Assembly: GCF_017377395.1 (NCBI RefSeq)
Contig: NZ_CP061800.1
Span: forward strand, 7,425,001 to 7,489,000
From: Desulfonema magnum
GTDB lineage: Bacteria; Desulfobacterota; Desulfobacteria; Desulfobacterales; 4be13
Length of the DNA: 64,000 nucleotides
Reading direction: 5' to 3'
Both the position numbers and the translations under genes were made by a program. Below the pieces are notes generated by a model, which saw only the letters and a program-made list of their open reading frames with translations, was not told the origin of the DNA and made no database searches. Of this stretch, positions 22,499-32,150 are shown piece by piece. The stretch's first letter is position 1, and every line of letters begins with the position of its first letter.

Positions 22499-23731
22499 AT
22501 GCCAGTATATGAATATAACGCCCTGGATATGAAGGGTAAAACTGTCTCCGGAATTATTGATGCTGAAAGTTCCTCCGCAGCCCGTCAGAAGCTCCGCAGT
22601 TCCAGGATATTCCCTGTTTCCATAAAGGAAGCATATAAAACATCTGCCAAAAAAGAAAGCGGATTTTTACAAAAAACTCGTTTTCTTTCCCTCTCCCGTG
22701 TCAAACCTTCCGAAGTTGCCATGATGACAAGACAGTTGGCCACGCTGGTAGGCGCGGGGTTTCCGCTTGTATCAGGAATTGACACGCTGATACCTCAGAC
22801 CAAATCCCAGGTGTTTAAAAAAGACCTGGCGCAGATCAAGGATTCAATTGTTGAGGGAAACAGTTTTGCAGCGTCCCTGTCCATGTATCCTGGAATTTTT
22901 TCCCAGCTTTATATCAACATGGTTTCCGCGGGTGAGAGTTCGGGAACCCTTGAAATTGTATTGGATCGTCTCGCTGATATTACCGAAAAACAGCAGGCAT
23001 TAAAAAGCCGGATACGGTCAGCCCTGGCTTACCCTGTTCTGATGTCCTTTATCGGCGCGGCTGTTTTATTTTTTCTTCTGACATTTATTGTTCCCACCAT
23101 ATCCTCAATTTTTGAGGATATGAATCGGGTTCTTCCGGCTTCGACACAATTTCTTATCACCACAAGCCATATTTTTAAATCCTATTGGTGGGGTATTTTC
23201 ATTCTGATGGCAGGAATAGTCATTGTCATTCGCAGTATGAGAAAAACAAAAAAAGGACGTCATTTTTTGGATAAAATCATCCTTTCGCTGCCGGGTATCG
23301 GCGGCTTATCTAAAAAACTGGCAGTGGCCCGGTTTTCCAGAACCCTCGGATCGCTTCTTGAAAACGGGGTTTCCATGCTGTCTGCCCTTGACATCGTAAA
23401 AAATATTGTGGGAAATGTGCTGCTTTCCGACGCAATTGCAGAAGCTTCTCAGGAAGTCGGAAAAGGCCAGGGGTTGGGGATGTCTCTGTCAAAAGGCGAT
23501 GTTTTCCCCAGTCTTTCCATCCAAATGATCCAGGTAGGAGAACAAAGCGGGCAGTTGGAATCCATGCTGAACAAAATTGCCGATGTGTATGAACGTGAGG
23601 TGGAATCCACTGTGATGAGCATGACGTCATTGCTGGAACCAATAATGATTCTGCTCATGGGCATGGTTACGGGCTTTATCGTGCTTTCAATCTGCCTTCC
23701 CATTTTTGAAATGAATCAGCTTGTAAGATAA
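22499..23731 (+). CDS. gspF: T2SS inner-membrane platform protein GspF
   Basis: Polytopic platform protein of the type II secretion machine. 410 residues with two GspF domains (about 70-195 and 275-400), three membrane segments, and family motifs FTRQLATL-like MTRQLATLVGAGFPL, GESSGTLEIVL and GEQSGQLESML. MPVYEYNALD is the standard N-terminus. ATG at 22499 has no strong ribosome site. First gene of the locus, an order different from gspC-first operons of gammaproteobacteria. Confidence 0.96.
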   Translation: MPVYEYNALDMKGKTVSGIIDAESSSAARQKLRSSRIFPVSIKEAYKTSAKKESGFLQKTRFLSLSRVKPSEVAMMTRQLATLVGAGFPLVSGIDTLIPQTKSQVFKKDLAQIKDSIVEGNSFAASLSMYPGIFSQLYINMVSAGESSGTLEIVLDRLADITEKQQALKSRIRSALAYPVLMSFIGAAVLFFLLTFIVPTISSIFEDMNRVLPASTQFLITTSHIFKSYWWGIFILMAGIVIVIRSMRKTKKGRHFLDKIILSLPGIGGLSKKLAVARFSRTLGSLLENGVSMLSALDIVKNIVGNVLLSDAIAEASQEVGKGQGLGMSLSKGDVFPSLSIQMIQVGEQSGQLESMLNKIADVYEREVESTVMSMTSLLEPIMILLMGMVTGFIVLSICLPIFEMNQLVR

Positions 23732-23792
23732 ATGTACTGAGTGTGTATGAGTGTTTGACAAAACGAAGTGCCGGTGACAACGGAGGGACAAA

Positions 23793-24057
23793 ATGAAAAA
23801 TCGTGGTTTCATGCTCATTGAAGGAATTGCAGGCTTTGGCAGAACCTCCACAAGGAGCCTCTATAAATGCAAGCAAATATCCCAAGGGTGGCTATCTTGA
23901 AAAAAGCAACATGCCGAAAGACCCGTGGAAATATGATTATATTTACATGAGTCCCGGATATAGCGGCAAAGAATATGACCTCATTTCATATGGAAGAGAT
24001 GGCGAGCCCGGTGGGGAAGGCTTTGACAAGGATATCATTTGTTGGGAAATTGAGTAA
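23793..24057 (+). pseudogene. Major pseudopilin GspG fossil with internal deletion
   Basis: A second, broken copy of gspG just before the intact one. GGAGG and ATG at 23793 start MKNRGFMLIE, the prepilin cleavage and E+5 motif. The reading frame then ends early. In the +1 frame the sequence continues as [27 protein letters not shown] through ICWEIE, matching the C-terminal 75 residues of GspG ([22 protein letters not shown] to NSWEIE). About 60 residues, including most of the N-terminal helix and the start of the globular domain, are deleted and the frames no longer match. A tandem duplication followed by an internal deletion explains it. Confidence 0.82.
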
Positions 24058-24085
24058 CTGAATTTTTTTCTGAAAGGGAGAAATA

Positions 24086-24553
24086 ATGAGTGTAATAAAA
24101 AAAATACTACCAAAAGCAACGAACAATAGCGGTTTTACACTGATTGAACTGATGGTTGTCATTGTAATCCTGGGAATTCTTGCCGGGCTTATCGTACCGA
24201 AAGTAATGGATAAGCCTGGAGAAGCAAAACAGGCTGCCGCGAGAATAGACATTAAAGCACTGGAATCCGCCTTGAAATTCTACAAACTGCATCACGGGAC
24301 ATATCCCACTACAGAGCAGGGATTGCAGGCATTGGTCGAGCCTCCTACTGGCGGGGCTTCCATAAATTCAAGCAAATATCCCAAGGGCGGCTATCTTGAA
24401 AAAAGCAAAGTCCCGACCGACTCCTGGGGAAATGAATTTATCTATCTTTCTCCCGGGGTTCATGGTGATATTGATATCATTTCATACGGAGCTGACGGCG
24501 TGCCAGAAGGCGAAGGCGAAAACGCCGACATTAACAGTTGGGAAATTGAATGA
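24086..24553 (+). CDS. gspG: T2SS major pseudopilin GspG
   Basis: Main subunit of the secretion pseudopilus. 155 residues; leader of 16 residues ending SG, cleaved before [16 protein letters not shown]. Then GLIVPKVM, the helix with [35 protein letters not shown] and the C-terminal calcium-binding region ([22 protein letters not shown]). ATG at 24086 preceded by AAGGGAGAA. It lies just after its own truncated copy. Confidence 0.97.
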   Translation: MSVIKKILPKATNNSGFTLIELMVVIVILGILAGLIVPKVMDKPGEAKQAAARIDIKALESALKFYKLHHGTYPTTEQGLQALVEPPTGGASINSSKYPKGGYLEKSKVPTDSWGNEFIYLSPGVHGDIDIISYGADGVPEGEGENADINSWEIE

Positions 24554-24570
24554 TAAGTACCTGAGCAAAA

Positions 24571-24628
24571 GAAACCCGGGTTTTTCCGTCAGAGGAAAGC
24601 GCCTCATCCGGAAAAAAAGCCGGGTTTC
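24571..24628. repeat. Short AAACCCGG hairpin repeat
   Basis: GAAACCCGGGTTTTTCCG and CGGAAAAAAAGCCGGGTTTC are imperfect inverted arms. Same family as 30080-30145 and 52627-52682. It lies between gspG and gspH and could act as a weak terminator or mRNA end. Confidence 0.75.
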
Positions 24629-24672
24629 TTCCCCCGTACCGTAGCTTTTTACAAATAAATGTTTGAAAACTT

Positions 24673-25218
24673 ATGGTTAAATACTTACATATGCCGAATG
24701 CAGAGTGTGTCAAAAAGCGAAATGCCGAAGATGGGTTCACTCTTATTGAACTCATTGTCGTCATTTCGCTCATCAGCATCATGTTTTTTTTCACCATGCC
24801 CCGGTTCCAGGAGGCCATCGGACTCAATGAATCTCAGAAAGTCTCAGGCTGGATCATGGTGAAAACACAGACGCTTAAAGAGAATGCGGTTCGTAATCAG
24901 AAGCTTCACACCCTGCATATCGGCCTGGACAGCGGAACAATGTGGACAAGCAGCGGGGATGTAACAGAGGAAGCACTGGAAGAAGGCGAACTCAAAGGAT
25001 ATAAGATACCTGAAGATATAAGAATAACCGCTGTTGAATATCCGGTCAAAGGCAACGTTTCAATGGGCAGGGCTGATATCTGTTTTTATAAACAGGGCTA
25101 TTCCGACAAAGTACTGATCCATATTGAAGACGACGACAATAATCAACGCTCCCTTCTTATAGAGCCGTTTCTGTCAAAAATAAAAATCTATGAAGAACAT
25201 GTGGGATTTGAGGAGTGA
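24673..25218 (+). CDS. gspH: T2SS minor pseudopilin GspH
   Basis: Minor pseudopilin. 181 residues; the cleavage site is DG before FTLIELIVVISLISI, followed by a beta-rich globular domain. Two starts are possible, 24673 (MVKYLHMPN) and 24691 (MPNAECV); neither has a clear ribosome site. The stop overlaps the ribosome site of gspI (GAGGAGTGA), so the two are coupled. Confidence 0.88.
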   Translation: MVKYLHMPNAECVKKRNAEDGFTLIELIVVISLISIMFFFTMPRFQEAIGLNESQKVSGWIMVKTQTLKENAVRNQKLHTLHIGLDSGTMWTSSGDVTEEALEEGELKGYKIPEDIRITAVEYPVKGNVSMGRADICFYKQGYSDKVLIHIEDDDNNQRSLLIEPFLSKIKIYEEHVGFEE

Positions 25219-25221
25219 AAC

Positions 25222-25764
<543 letters not shown>

Positions 25765-25783
25765 AAAAACTCCGAAAAATATT

Positions 25784-25840
25784 TGCCGGACAGATGAGGT
25801 TTCAAACCCCGTCCGGCAAATTGCAAACCCCGTCCGGCAA
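25784..25840. repeat. GCCGGACGGGG-type repeat between gspI and gspJ
   Basis: Two direct copies of CAAACCCCGTCCGGCAAA and one inverted TTTGCCGGAC. The same unit builds the interior of the element at 52688-52856. Confidence 0.75.
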
Positions 25841-25876
25841 AATTGTAATGAAAACTCAGAAGTCGCCAGGCCCTTT

Positions 25877-26578
25877 ATGAAAAAACAGGAAACATCATCA
25901 GGATTTACGCTGATTGAAATTTTAATTGCAATTTTTATTTTCAGTATCATTGTCACCACTATTTTCGGCTCATTTACTTCTGTATTTTCCAGCGCAAAAA
26001 TGATTGATGAGGATATTGATGCCTATGAAATGGCAAAGAACTGTTTTGACAGGATGATCCTGGATCTGCGGTCAGTCCGTATCTCATCGGAATTTAATTA
26101 TATTCGCCCGGGGATTGGTACGGACAACCCTCCGGATCCGTATCGTATTGTGGGAGATATCAGTTATGCGGAAACCGGCAGTTTCTCAAGAATAAGATTT
26201 ACCTCCCAAACCCATCTGCCTCTTGAAAAAAGCACGCAGGACGGAATTGCGGAAATTGTTTATTATGTTCAGAGTACAGATGATGATTCTTATGTGCTGA
26301 GGCGGGCAGACAGTTTGTACCCGTACAAACGGTTCGAGGGAAAGGTTTTTGAAGAAAAAAAGACTGACCCTGTATTGTGTGAAAATATCAAGTCTCTGGA
26401 AATTAAATATTATGATGACGAAGAGACAGAACATGATCATTGGGACTCCGAATCCCAGGAGTTCAAATATGCAACTCCCAGGGCAGTACGGATAAAACTG
26501 GAGTTCGGAGATGATTCTGCTTCTCTTTTGTTTGAAACTATGGTAAGCTTATTAGTTTACAGAGAAAAAGTTAAATAA
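25877..26578 (+). CDS. gspJ: T2SS minor pseudopilin GspJ
   Basis: Minor pseudopilin of 233 residues from MKKQETSSG, cleaved before FTLIEILIAIFIFSII. The globular part has the GspJ-like FDRMILDLRSVR and YYVQSTDDDSYVLRRAD segments. The frame is open upstream to 25706, overlapping gspI, but that part is translated repeat; the ATG at 25877 gives a normal nine-residue leader. Ribosome site is weak (AGG). Confidence 0.9.
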   Translation: MKKQETSSGFTLIEILIAIFIFSIIVTTIFGSFTSVFSSAKMIDEDIDAYEMAKNCFDRMILDLRSVRISSEFNYIRPGIGTDNPPDPYRIVGDISYAETGSFSRIRFTSQTHLPLEKSTQDGIAEIVYYVQSTDDDSYVLRRADSLYPYKRFEGKVFEEKKTDPVLCENIKSLEIKYYDDEETEHDHWDSESQEFKYATPRAVRIKLEFGDDSASLLFETMVSLLVYREKVK

Positions 26579-26580
26579 AA

Positions 26581-26615
26581 GGTGTTAGGTGTTAGGTGTT
26601 AGGTGTTAGGTACTC
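26581..26615. repeat. Heptamer array GGTGTTA
   Basis: Four GGTGTTA units after gspJ. An inverted CCTAACA array lies at 26725-26780, so the two arrays flank the inverted-repeat element at 26609-26708. Confidence 0.85.
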
Positions 26616-26708
26616 AGAAAAAACTCATTATCCCAACATAAGCATCATACACAAATTGTTTGAACTTCATACATCAAAAACTGGAATAATGAGTTTAATC
26701 CGAGTACC
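26609..26708. mobile_element. 100-bp inverted-repeat element (MITE-like)
   Basis: Ends GGTACTC and GAGTACC; 27-base arms match at 23 positions (ACTCATTAT and ATAATGAGT inside). No coding capacity. Heptamer arrays of opposite orientation lie on both sides. Function and transposition are inferred from form only. Confidence 0.55.
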
Positions 26709-26724
26709 TTAAGAAGAACAAAGT

Positions 26725-26780
26725 TGCCTGTTCCTAACACCTAACACCTAACACTTAACACCTAACACCCTAACACCTAA
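26725..26780. repeat. Heptamer array CCTAACA
   Basis: Six to eight CCTAACA/CTTAACA units directly upstream of gspK; inverse complement of the 26581 array. Confidence 0.85.
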
Positions 26781-26785
26781 AATTT

Positions 26786-27892
26786 ATGCCGTTAAAACTT
26801 CTGAAAAATAAGCGGGGAATGGCGCTTCTTCTTACGGTAACGATCACCACATTATTAATTGCGGCAACTTTGGAACTGAACCGAAAGGTACGGGCCACTG
26901 TAATGACCACAGCTACGACCCGGGATCGCTTTACCCTTTCATATATGGCATCTGCCGGTGTTCATGCGGCAATGGCTATGCTTATAAAAGATAAAATGTC
27001 AGACCCGGGGTCAGGTCTGGATTCTATTCAGGAAGACTGGGCCGATCCTGAAAAAATAAGCGAAGTGCTTCAGGCCATCCCTTTTGAAGAAGGAAGTGTG
27101 ACATTTAAAATCAGTGATGAGCTGGGTAAGATTCAGGTGAACGCACTTGTGGATTTTCCCAGAGGACGCAAGTTTAAAGAATTCCAGGCAAGCATATGGG
27201 ACAATCTGATTCGGCCTGTCATTTCGCTGGATGAGGACAGAGATATAAATGAGACAACAGCCATCATAAACTCAGTAAAAGACTGGCTGGATTCAGGAGA
27301 TGACGATGCAATCACAGGCCTGAGCGGAGCAGAATCAGAACATTATCAGGCGCTTGATCCTCCTTATTCATGCAGAAATGCCCCGTTTACTGATCTTGAC
27401 GAAGTTGCGCGGGTAAAGGGAATTAATCCGGAGCTTTTCTACGGAGCCGGTGAAATACCGGGGATTTCCGATTATATGACGGTTTATGGCATGACAAAAG
27501 CACCTCGGAAAGTTGACAAAAAAAACTTTACATATGAGGGGAAAATCAATATCAACACAGCAGAGCTTCCTGTACTCGGAGCGCTTGTGGGGCCGGAAAA
27601 TCTGGAATGCGCCCAGGCAATTTACGATTACCGCCAGGAAAGTGAAGAAACCTCGGATTCAAAAAGGTTTATAAACAGCCTTTCAGGCTCTACCTGGTAT
27701 AAAAACGCTCCGGGGTGCAGTGATGTCACCATCAACTCCAAGGTGATCACAAACTCAAGTAATTTTTTTCGGATCGAAGCTACTGCAAAATTACATGATA
27801 TAGAATTAACCATATCAGCCGTGGTTTTCCGGGAGAGGGATAAGAAAACCCGTAAATGGAAATGCAGACCTCTGAGCTGGCAGACCCTTTGA
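26786..27892 (+). CDS. gspK: T2SS minor pseudopilin GspK
   Basis: Tip subunit of the pseudopilus. 368 residues; N-terminus KNKRGMALLLTVTITTLLI has the GspK type of cleavage site (G before MALLL) and lacks Glu at +5, a hallmark of GspK. The saposin-like inserted domain and the INVNTA-like ININTAELPVLGAL helix-hairpin-helix motif are present. ATG at 26786 directly follows a heptamer array, without a clear ribosome site. Confidence 0.93.
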   Translation: MPLKLLKNKRGMALLLTVTITTLLIAATLELNRKVRATVMTTATTRDRFTLSYMASAGVHAAMAMLIKDKMSDPGSGLDSIQEDWADPEKISEVLQAIPFEEGSVTFKISDELGKIQVNALVDFPRGRKFKEFQASIWDNLIRPVISLDEDRDINETTAIINSVKDWLDSGDDDAITGLSGAESEHYQALDPPYSCRNAPFTDLDEVARVKGINPELFYGAGEIPGISDYMTVYGMTKAPRKVDKKNFTYEGKININTAELPVLGALVGPENLECAQAIYDYRQESEETSDSKRFINSLSGSTWYKNAPGCSDVTINSKVITNSSNFFRIEATAKLHDIELTISAVVFRERDKKTRKWKCRPLSWQTL

Positions 27893-27948
27893 TAATTGAT
27901 AATTGATAATTGAGAGAACTGGAAACTGACCTGATAACTGACAACTTA
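27893..27948. repeat. Short tandem units between gspK and gspL
   Basis: TGATAAT units followed by AACTGGA and TAACTGA units fill the gap. Same class as upstream of atpD. Confidence 0.75.
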
Positions 27949-27950
27949 TT

Positions 27951-29438
27951 ATGAGTAAAAAAATTCTCGGCTTAGATATTCGACAGGACGCCGTGGCAGC
28001 GGTTCTGGTAAAAAGCGGCATCAAGGGAAACTGGATAGAAAGCTATGCGCGTGTGCCGACAGATCAGAAAGAAATTGAAACTAGTCTGCCTGCTGCCCTG
28101 GAAACGATTACCCGACAGATAGATACTGCCGGTTCCCTATGTGTAGCGTCTTTTCCCGGAGATCAGGTATGCTACAGAAATATTCAGATTCCGTTCAGAG
28201 ATCAGAAAAAAATCAGGCAGGTGCTTCCTTTTGAACTCGAACCGACGCTGCCTTTTCCCATAGAAGATGTGACAACAGATTTTCATATCATCAATTTGCC
28301 TGATTCCAAAGACCACACGAATATTATTACGGCGACAGTTGAAAAGACTAAGCTGAAATTATACCTGAATACGCTCGTATCTCTGAAAATGGAGCCTGAA
28401 ATTGTGACGGTCGGAGGATATGCCACGGCGCTTTGCCTGGCAAAATTTGCAAATATTCCTGAAGACTGCCTTTTTATGGACATTGATACGGATAAATGTT
28501 CAGTTTTTGTTATTATCTCCGGGCAAATATACCTTATTCGCTCTTTTCCGATTAATTCAAATGCAGGAAGAACGGAGTCCCTTTGCATTGAAGTACAGCG
28601 CACACTTGCCGCATTTGAAGAAATTTTTCCATTAAACTTAAATTACCAGCCAAATGAGATACATATCGCAGGATACGGCACAGATACCGATTTTACCAGC
28701 GGGTTTGAACCGGAAGCAGAACGGATACTGGGGATTCCTGTAAGACGGGCAGATATTGTCAAAGACACAGGAACCATTATAAGAATGCGGTCTTCCGCAA
28801 GTTCCCCGGAGATGAACTGGGAACAGGAGCAGAAAGCATCCGGCCAGATGGATAATGCGTATGCCCTTGCCCTGCTTGAAACGGAAGGACTGAACAGTTT
28901 AAATTTCCGCAGAGGTGAATTTGCACCGAAAAAACAATGGGCAGAGCATAAATCCAGCATTATCAAAACAGGTATTCTGGCGTCACTGATGCTGATTTTG
29001 CTTTTTTGTAACATGATGACAGATTCATATTCCCTGGAAAAAAAAGTGGCTGAACTGGACCGTCAGATAATTAATATTTTCAAAACAACATTTCCAGATG
29101 TGAAAAGAATTATTGATCCCCTGTCTCAGATGCAGGTTGCAATTCAAGAAGTAAAGAAAACAGCTGCTTTGCCAGGAGGAACGGAAAATATACGAACAAC
29201 CGACATTCTTAATGAAATCAGCAAACGCATTCCTCAGGAGACTGATGTTGAATTTAAACGGCTTGTCATCGGAGAGAACAACATTCTGATTTCCGGAGAC
29301 ACTGACACATACAATGCCGTGGACGACATAAAAAACAAGCTTGAACAGGCAGATATTTTTAAAGAAGTCACGATCACTTCTTCCACTATTGCCAAAGGGG
29401 GCAATCGTGTGCGCTTTAAGCTGAAGGTGGATTTGTGA
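27951..29438 (+). CDS. gspL: T2SS assembly protein GspL (PilM/PilN-like)
   Basis: Inner-membrane protein that links the GspE ATPase to the machine. 495 residues: actin-like cytoplasmic part (1-330; KKILGLDIRQDAVAAVLV, LPFPIEDVTTDF, FMDIDTDKCSVFVI), one membrane helix (about 342-360) and a short periplasmic ferredoxin-like domain with a PilN-like coiled start. ATG at 27951; no strong ribosome site. Followed by gspM. Confidence 0.9.
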   Translation: MSKKILGLDIRQDAVAAVLVKSGIKGNWIESYARVPTDQKEIETSLPAALETITRQIDTAGSLCVASFPGDQVCYRNIQIPFRDQKKIRQVLPFELEPTLPFPIEDVTTDFHIINLPDSKDHTNIITATVEKTKLKLYLNTLVSLKMEPEIVTVGGYATALCLAKFANIPEDCLFMDIDTDKCSVFVIISGQIYLIRSFPINSNAGRTESLCIEVQRTLAAFEEIFPLNLNYQPNEIHIAGYGTDTDFTSGFEPEAERILGIPVRRADIVKDTGTIIRMRSSASSPEMNWEQEQKASGQMDNAYALALLETEGLNSLNFRRGEFAPKKQWAEHKSSIIKTGILASLMLILLFCNMMTDSYSLEKKVAELDRQIINIFKTTFPDVKRIIDPLSQMQVAIQEVKKTAALPGGTENIRTTDILNEISKRIPQETDVEFKRLVIGENNILISGDTDTYNAVDDIKNKLEQADIFKEVTITSSTIAKGGNRVRFKLKVDL

Positions 29439-29526
29439 TTGGGGCGAGGGGCTTGGGGCGAGAGGCTCGGGGCTTGTAATTTGTCATTTGCGATTTATTT
29501 GGGATTTCTCATTTTTAGGTACTCAG

Positions 29527-30048
29527 ATGAAATTAAACAAACGAGAAAAATATACCGTTTTCGCAGGAGGGGCTTTTGTATGCCTTTTTATTCTGCTTCA
29601 GTTTATCGTGTTTCCGTTTATGGAAAAAAAGGAACGGCTTGAAAGAAATTTGCTATCGAAAACAAAAACCCTTGAAGAGATGCGTGCCCTTCAATCTGAA
29701 TATAATGTCCTTACAAAACAGGCTGAATTATCGAAAATACGTTTTGCCCGAAAAAAAAAAGGCTTCACACTTTTTTCCTTTTTAGACAGGCTCGCGGGCG
29801 AAGCAGGCATAAAGGATAATATTGCCTATATGAAACCTTCGAAATCCGACAAAAAAGACAGCCCGTTCAAGCTTTCACTGGTTGAAATGAAACTTCAGGG
29901 TATTAATTTAAAGCAACTGACACCGTATCTGCATAAGATAGAAACTTCGGAAAACAGTGTATTTATCAGGAAGATTTCAATTACCAAAAAAGGGAAGGAA
30001 AAAGGTTTTATAAACGCTGTTTTACAGGTTGAAACATTTGAAATTTAA
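29527..30048 (+). CDS. gspM: T2SS assembly protein GspM
   Basis: Partner of GspL. 173 residues: short basic N-terminus MKLNKREK, membrane helix (about 9-28), coiled coil (30-75) and a periplasmic ferredoxin-like domain. An upstream ATG at 29488 exists, but the inner start gives the expected topology. Identification rests on topology, length and place in the order L-M-N. Confidence 0.82.
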   Translation: MKLNKREKYTVFAGGAFVCLFILLQFIVFPFMEKKERLERNLLSKTKTLEEMRALQSEYNVLTKQAELSKIRFARKKKGFTLFSFLDRLAGEAGIKDNIAYMKPSKSDKKDSPFKLSLVEMKLQGINLKQLTPYLHKIETSENSVFIRKISITKKGKEKGFINAVLQVETFEI

Positions 30049-30079
30049 TTTCAGATGGATACAGGATAAAATGGGGGAA

Positions 30080-30145
30080 GAAACCCGGCTTTTTTCCCCG
30101 TTCCCCGGATAAGGCGTTTTCCCCTGTTAGAAAAAGCCGGGTTTC
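30080..30145. repeat. Short AAACCCGG hairpin repeat (perfect arms)
   Basis: GAAACCCGGCTTTTT (30080-30094) and AAAAAGCCGGGTTTC (30131-30145) are perfect 15-base inverted arms around a GC-rich loop. Same family as 24571 and 52627. It lies between gspM and gspN. Confidence 0.85.
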
Positions 30146-30199
30146 TTTGCCGAATCGGATGTCCGTCAAACACACAGACACTCAAAGACTGTTGAACCC

Positions 30200-31081
30200 A
30201 TGAATATTTTAAAAAAAATACTTCTATATTCCATATACATTATCGCGGCAACAGCTTTTTTTCTTTACTATCTTTTTCCGTCAGAGGAAATAAAAAAGTA
30301 TGTTACATTAAAAATAAACAATGCCAATCCCGAGCTTAACATTAAAATTGACCAGATAAAACCAGCTATTCCTCCCGGGTTGAAATTTAGCAATGTCAAT
30401 TTGTTTCGCGAAGAGAATTTACTCTTTGAAGCTGAACATATCAAAGTGGCTCCCGGACTGATGTCACTGTTTCGCCCTGAGACGGTTCTTTTCTTCAAAG
30501 GAAAATCATATGACGGAACCTGGGAAGGCAAAGCGTCCCTTGTAAAATCAGACACAGACTCACGCGTTCAGATTGCCGGGGCTGATGCGGTCCTGTCAGG
30601 AATTCAAATAAAAAAGATCAGCGCAATACAAACTTCTCCTGACTATGACATATCAGGAATACTTAACGGGAACATAACACACAACAGCAGCGAGGCGTCT
30701 GAGAAGACCACAGATACCAAATTTGTCATATCAGATTGTGAGATTGAACTTTCCATGTCTGATTCAAAACTGGGACTTTTAGCGCCTGTTTTAAAATCGA
30801 AAAAATTTATTTTCAAGACCATTAATGCGGATATAACAATTGATAACAACAGGAAACTTCAAATAAAAGAGTGTATTGCAAAGGGGGACCAGGCAAATGT
30901 TGATCTTACCGGTTCCATAGATCTAAAGACGCCTGTTGAAAAAAGTGTCCTGAACCTTACAGGAAGCATCAGCCCTCATCCTTCATTTATTGCAGATTTG
31001 GGAAGTGCGGCAGCATTAATTTTCCGGGAAGGATCATTTCCGTTGAGGATCAGAGGTACATTTAAAAATCCCAAATTATAG
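30200..31081 (+). CDS. gspN: T2SS protein GspN
   Basis: 293 residues with an N-terminal membrane helix (about 8-25) and a long beta-rich periplasmic part with AsmA-like spacing (NPELNIKIDQIKPAIPPGLKF, KISAIQTSPDYDISGILNG, SIDLKTPVEKSVLNLTG). This is the deltaproteobacterial GspN type. Exact role in secretion is not known for this form. ATG at 30200. Confidence 0.85.
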   Translation: MNILKKILLYSIYIIAATAFFLYYLFPSEEIKKYVTLKINNANPELNIKIDQIKPAIPPGLKFSNVNLFREENLLFEAEHIKVAPGLMSLFRPETVLFFKGKSYDGTWEGKASLVKSDTDSRVQIAGADAVLSGIQIKKISAIQTSPDYDISGILNGNITHNSSEASEKTTDTKFVISDCEIELSMSDSKLGLLAPVLKSKKFIFKTINADITIDNNRKLQIKECIAKGDQANVDLTGSIDLKTPVEKSVLNLTGSISPHPSFIADLGSAAALIFREGSFPLRIRGTFKNPKL

Positions 31082-31141
31082 GGCCTTGTGTTAAATAAAC
31101 CGTAAGCTGACACGCGGGGACTGACAAAAACGAGGGGTGCT

Positions 31142-32038
31142 ATGAAAAAATATTTTATAATATTAAATGTTTTGTTAATAACAGGTATGCTTTATTTCAG
31201 TGTGAAAGCATTCTATCGAATCGCGACAGCACAACTGGATTACGGGTCTCCGGCCGAAACAGTTAACAGAGAGGTGACATCTTCTGAAAATGAAACCCGC
31301 CAGCCTCTGGCTCATTATGATCCGATAATCAAACGAAATCTTTTCAATACAAAAGAAGAAGAGAAAGTAGAGGAAAAAAAAGAAGAGCCGGAAGAGAAAA
31401 ATGAAGAGTTGGAGGAAACCAAGTTAAAGCTGAAACTGTGGGGAACTTTCACCGGTGACACAGAAGAAGCATATGCTATTATTGAAAATATAAAAGAAAA
31501 AAAACAAAGCCTTTACTCCGAAGGGGATTATATTCCCGATTTTCAGGATACAATAATAGATCAGGTATTAAGGCAAGAAGTGAGACTGCTTGTAAAAGGT
31601 AAAAAAGAAGTGCTGAGAATGGAGGAAAAGAAATCCGGGTCCAAAAGAACTAGCAGAAAAAGGGGCAGATCATCAGAAAGGAGAGCATCCGCTTCCTCTT
31701 CACGAGAAGATGCCAAAAAAATATCATTGAAACGTTCCGAGATAGAAGAGGCAGTCAGTGATATCAATACTCTCATGAAACAAGCAAAAATACGGCCTCA
31801 TTTTAAAAATGGAAAACCAGACGGCCTCACGCTGACAAGAGTTAAGAGAAATTCCATCTTTACAAAACTGGGGCTGAGAAGCGGAGATATTCTTACCGGT
31901 ATTGACGGAAACGATATTGAATCCGTAGATGACGCCCTGAAGTTTTACAACAGTCTGAAGTCCGCTTCCAACGTAGATGTTGAAGTAAAACGAAGAGGCC
32001 GGATGCAACATATAAATTATTCAATAGATGATGAATAG
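31142..32038 (+). CDS. gspC: T2SS protein GspC
   Basis: Links the inner-membrane platform to the secretin. 298 residues: membrane helix (about 4-24), proline/Glu-rich linker (70-95), homology-region domain (KLKLWGTFTGDTEEAYAII), a Lys/Arg/Ser-rich spacer (about 160-195) and a C-terminal PDZ domain (LGLRSGDILTGIDGNDI). ATG at 31142 preceded by GAGGGGTG. Clear family match. Confidence 0.92.
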   Translation: MKKYFIILNVLLITGMLYFSVKAFYRIATAQLDYGSPAETVNREVTSSENETRQPLAHYDPIIKRNLFNTKEEEKVEEKKEEPEEKNEELEETKLKLKLWGTFTGDTEEAYAIIENIKEKKQSLYSEGDYIPDFQDTIIDQVLRQEVRLLVKGKKEVLRMEEKKSGSKRTSRKRGRSSERRASASSSREDAKKISLKRSEIEEAVSDINTLMKQAKIRPHFKNGKPDGLTLTRVKRNSIFTKLGLRSGDILTGIDGNDIESVDDALKFYNSLKSASNVDVEVKRRGRMQHINYSIDDE

Positions 32039-32043
32039 GTTTG

Positions 32044-32132
32044 AAACTTGAAACTCGAAACTCGAAACTTGAAACTTGAAACTCGAAACTTGAAACTCGA
32101 AACTTGAAATTTGAAACTTGAAACTCGAAACC
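32044..32132. repeat. Heptamer array GAAACTT/GAAACTC
   Basis: About 12 units of GAAACTT or GAAACTC directly after the gspC stop; plus a second set of CTTAACA/CCTAACA units at 32238-32283. Confidence 0.88.
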
Positions 32133-32150
32133 AGAGTTTTTTTCCTAACG

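Noticed and set aside
22571-22575. Selenocysteine or in-frame UGA use in secretion genes
   Set aside because: No interrupted frames in gspF or other T2SS genes other than the gspG fossil; no SECIS-like hairpin seen.
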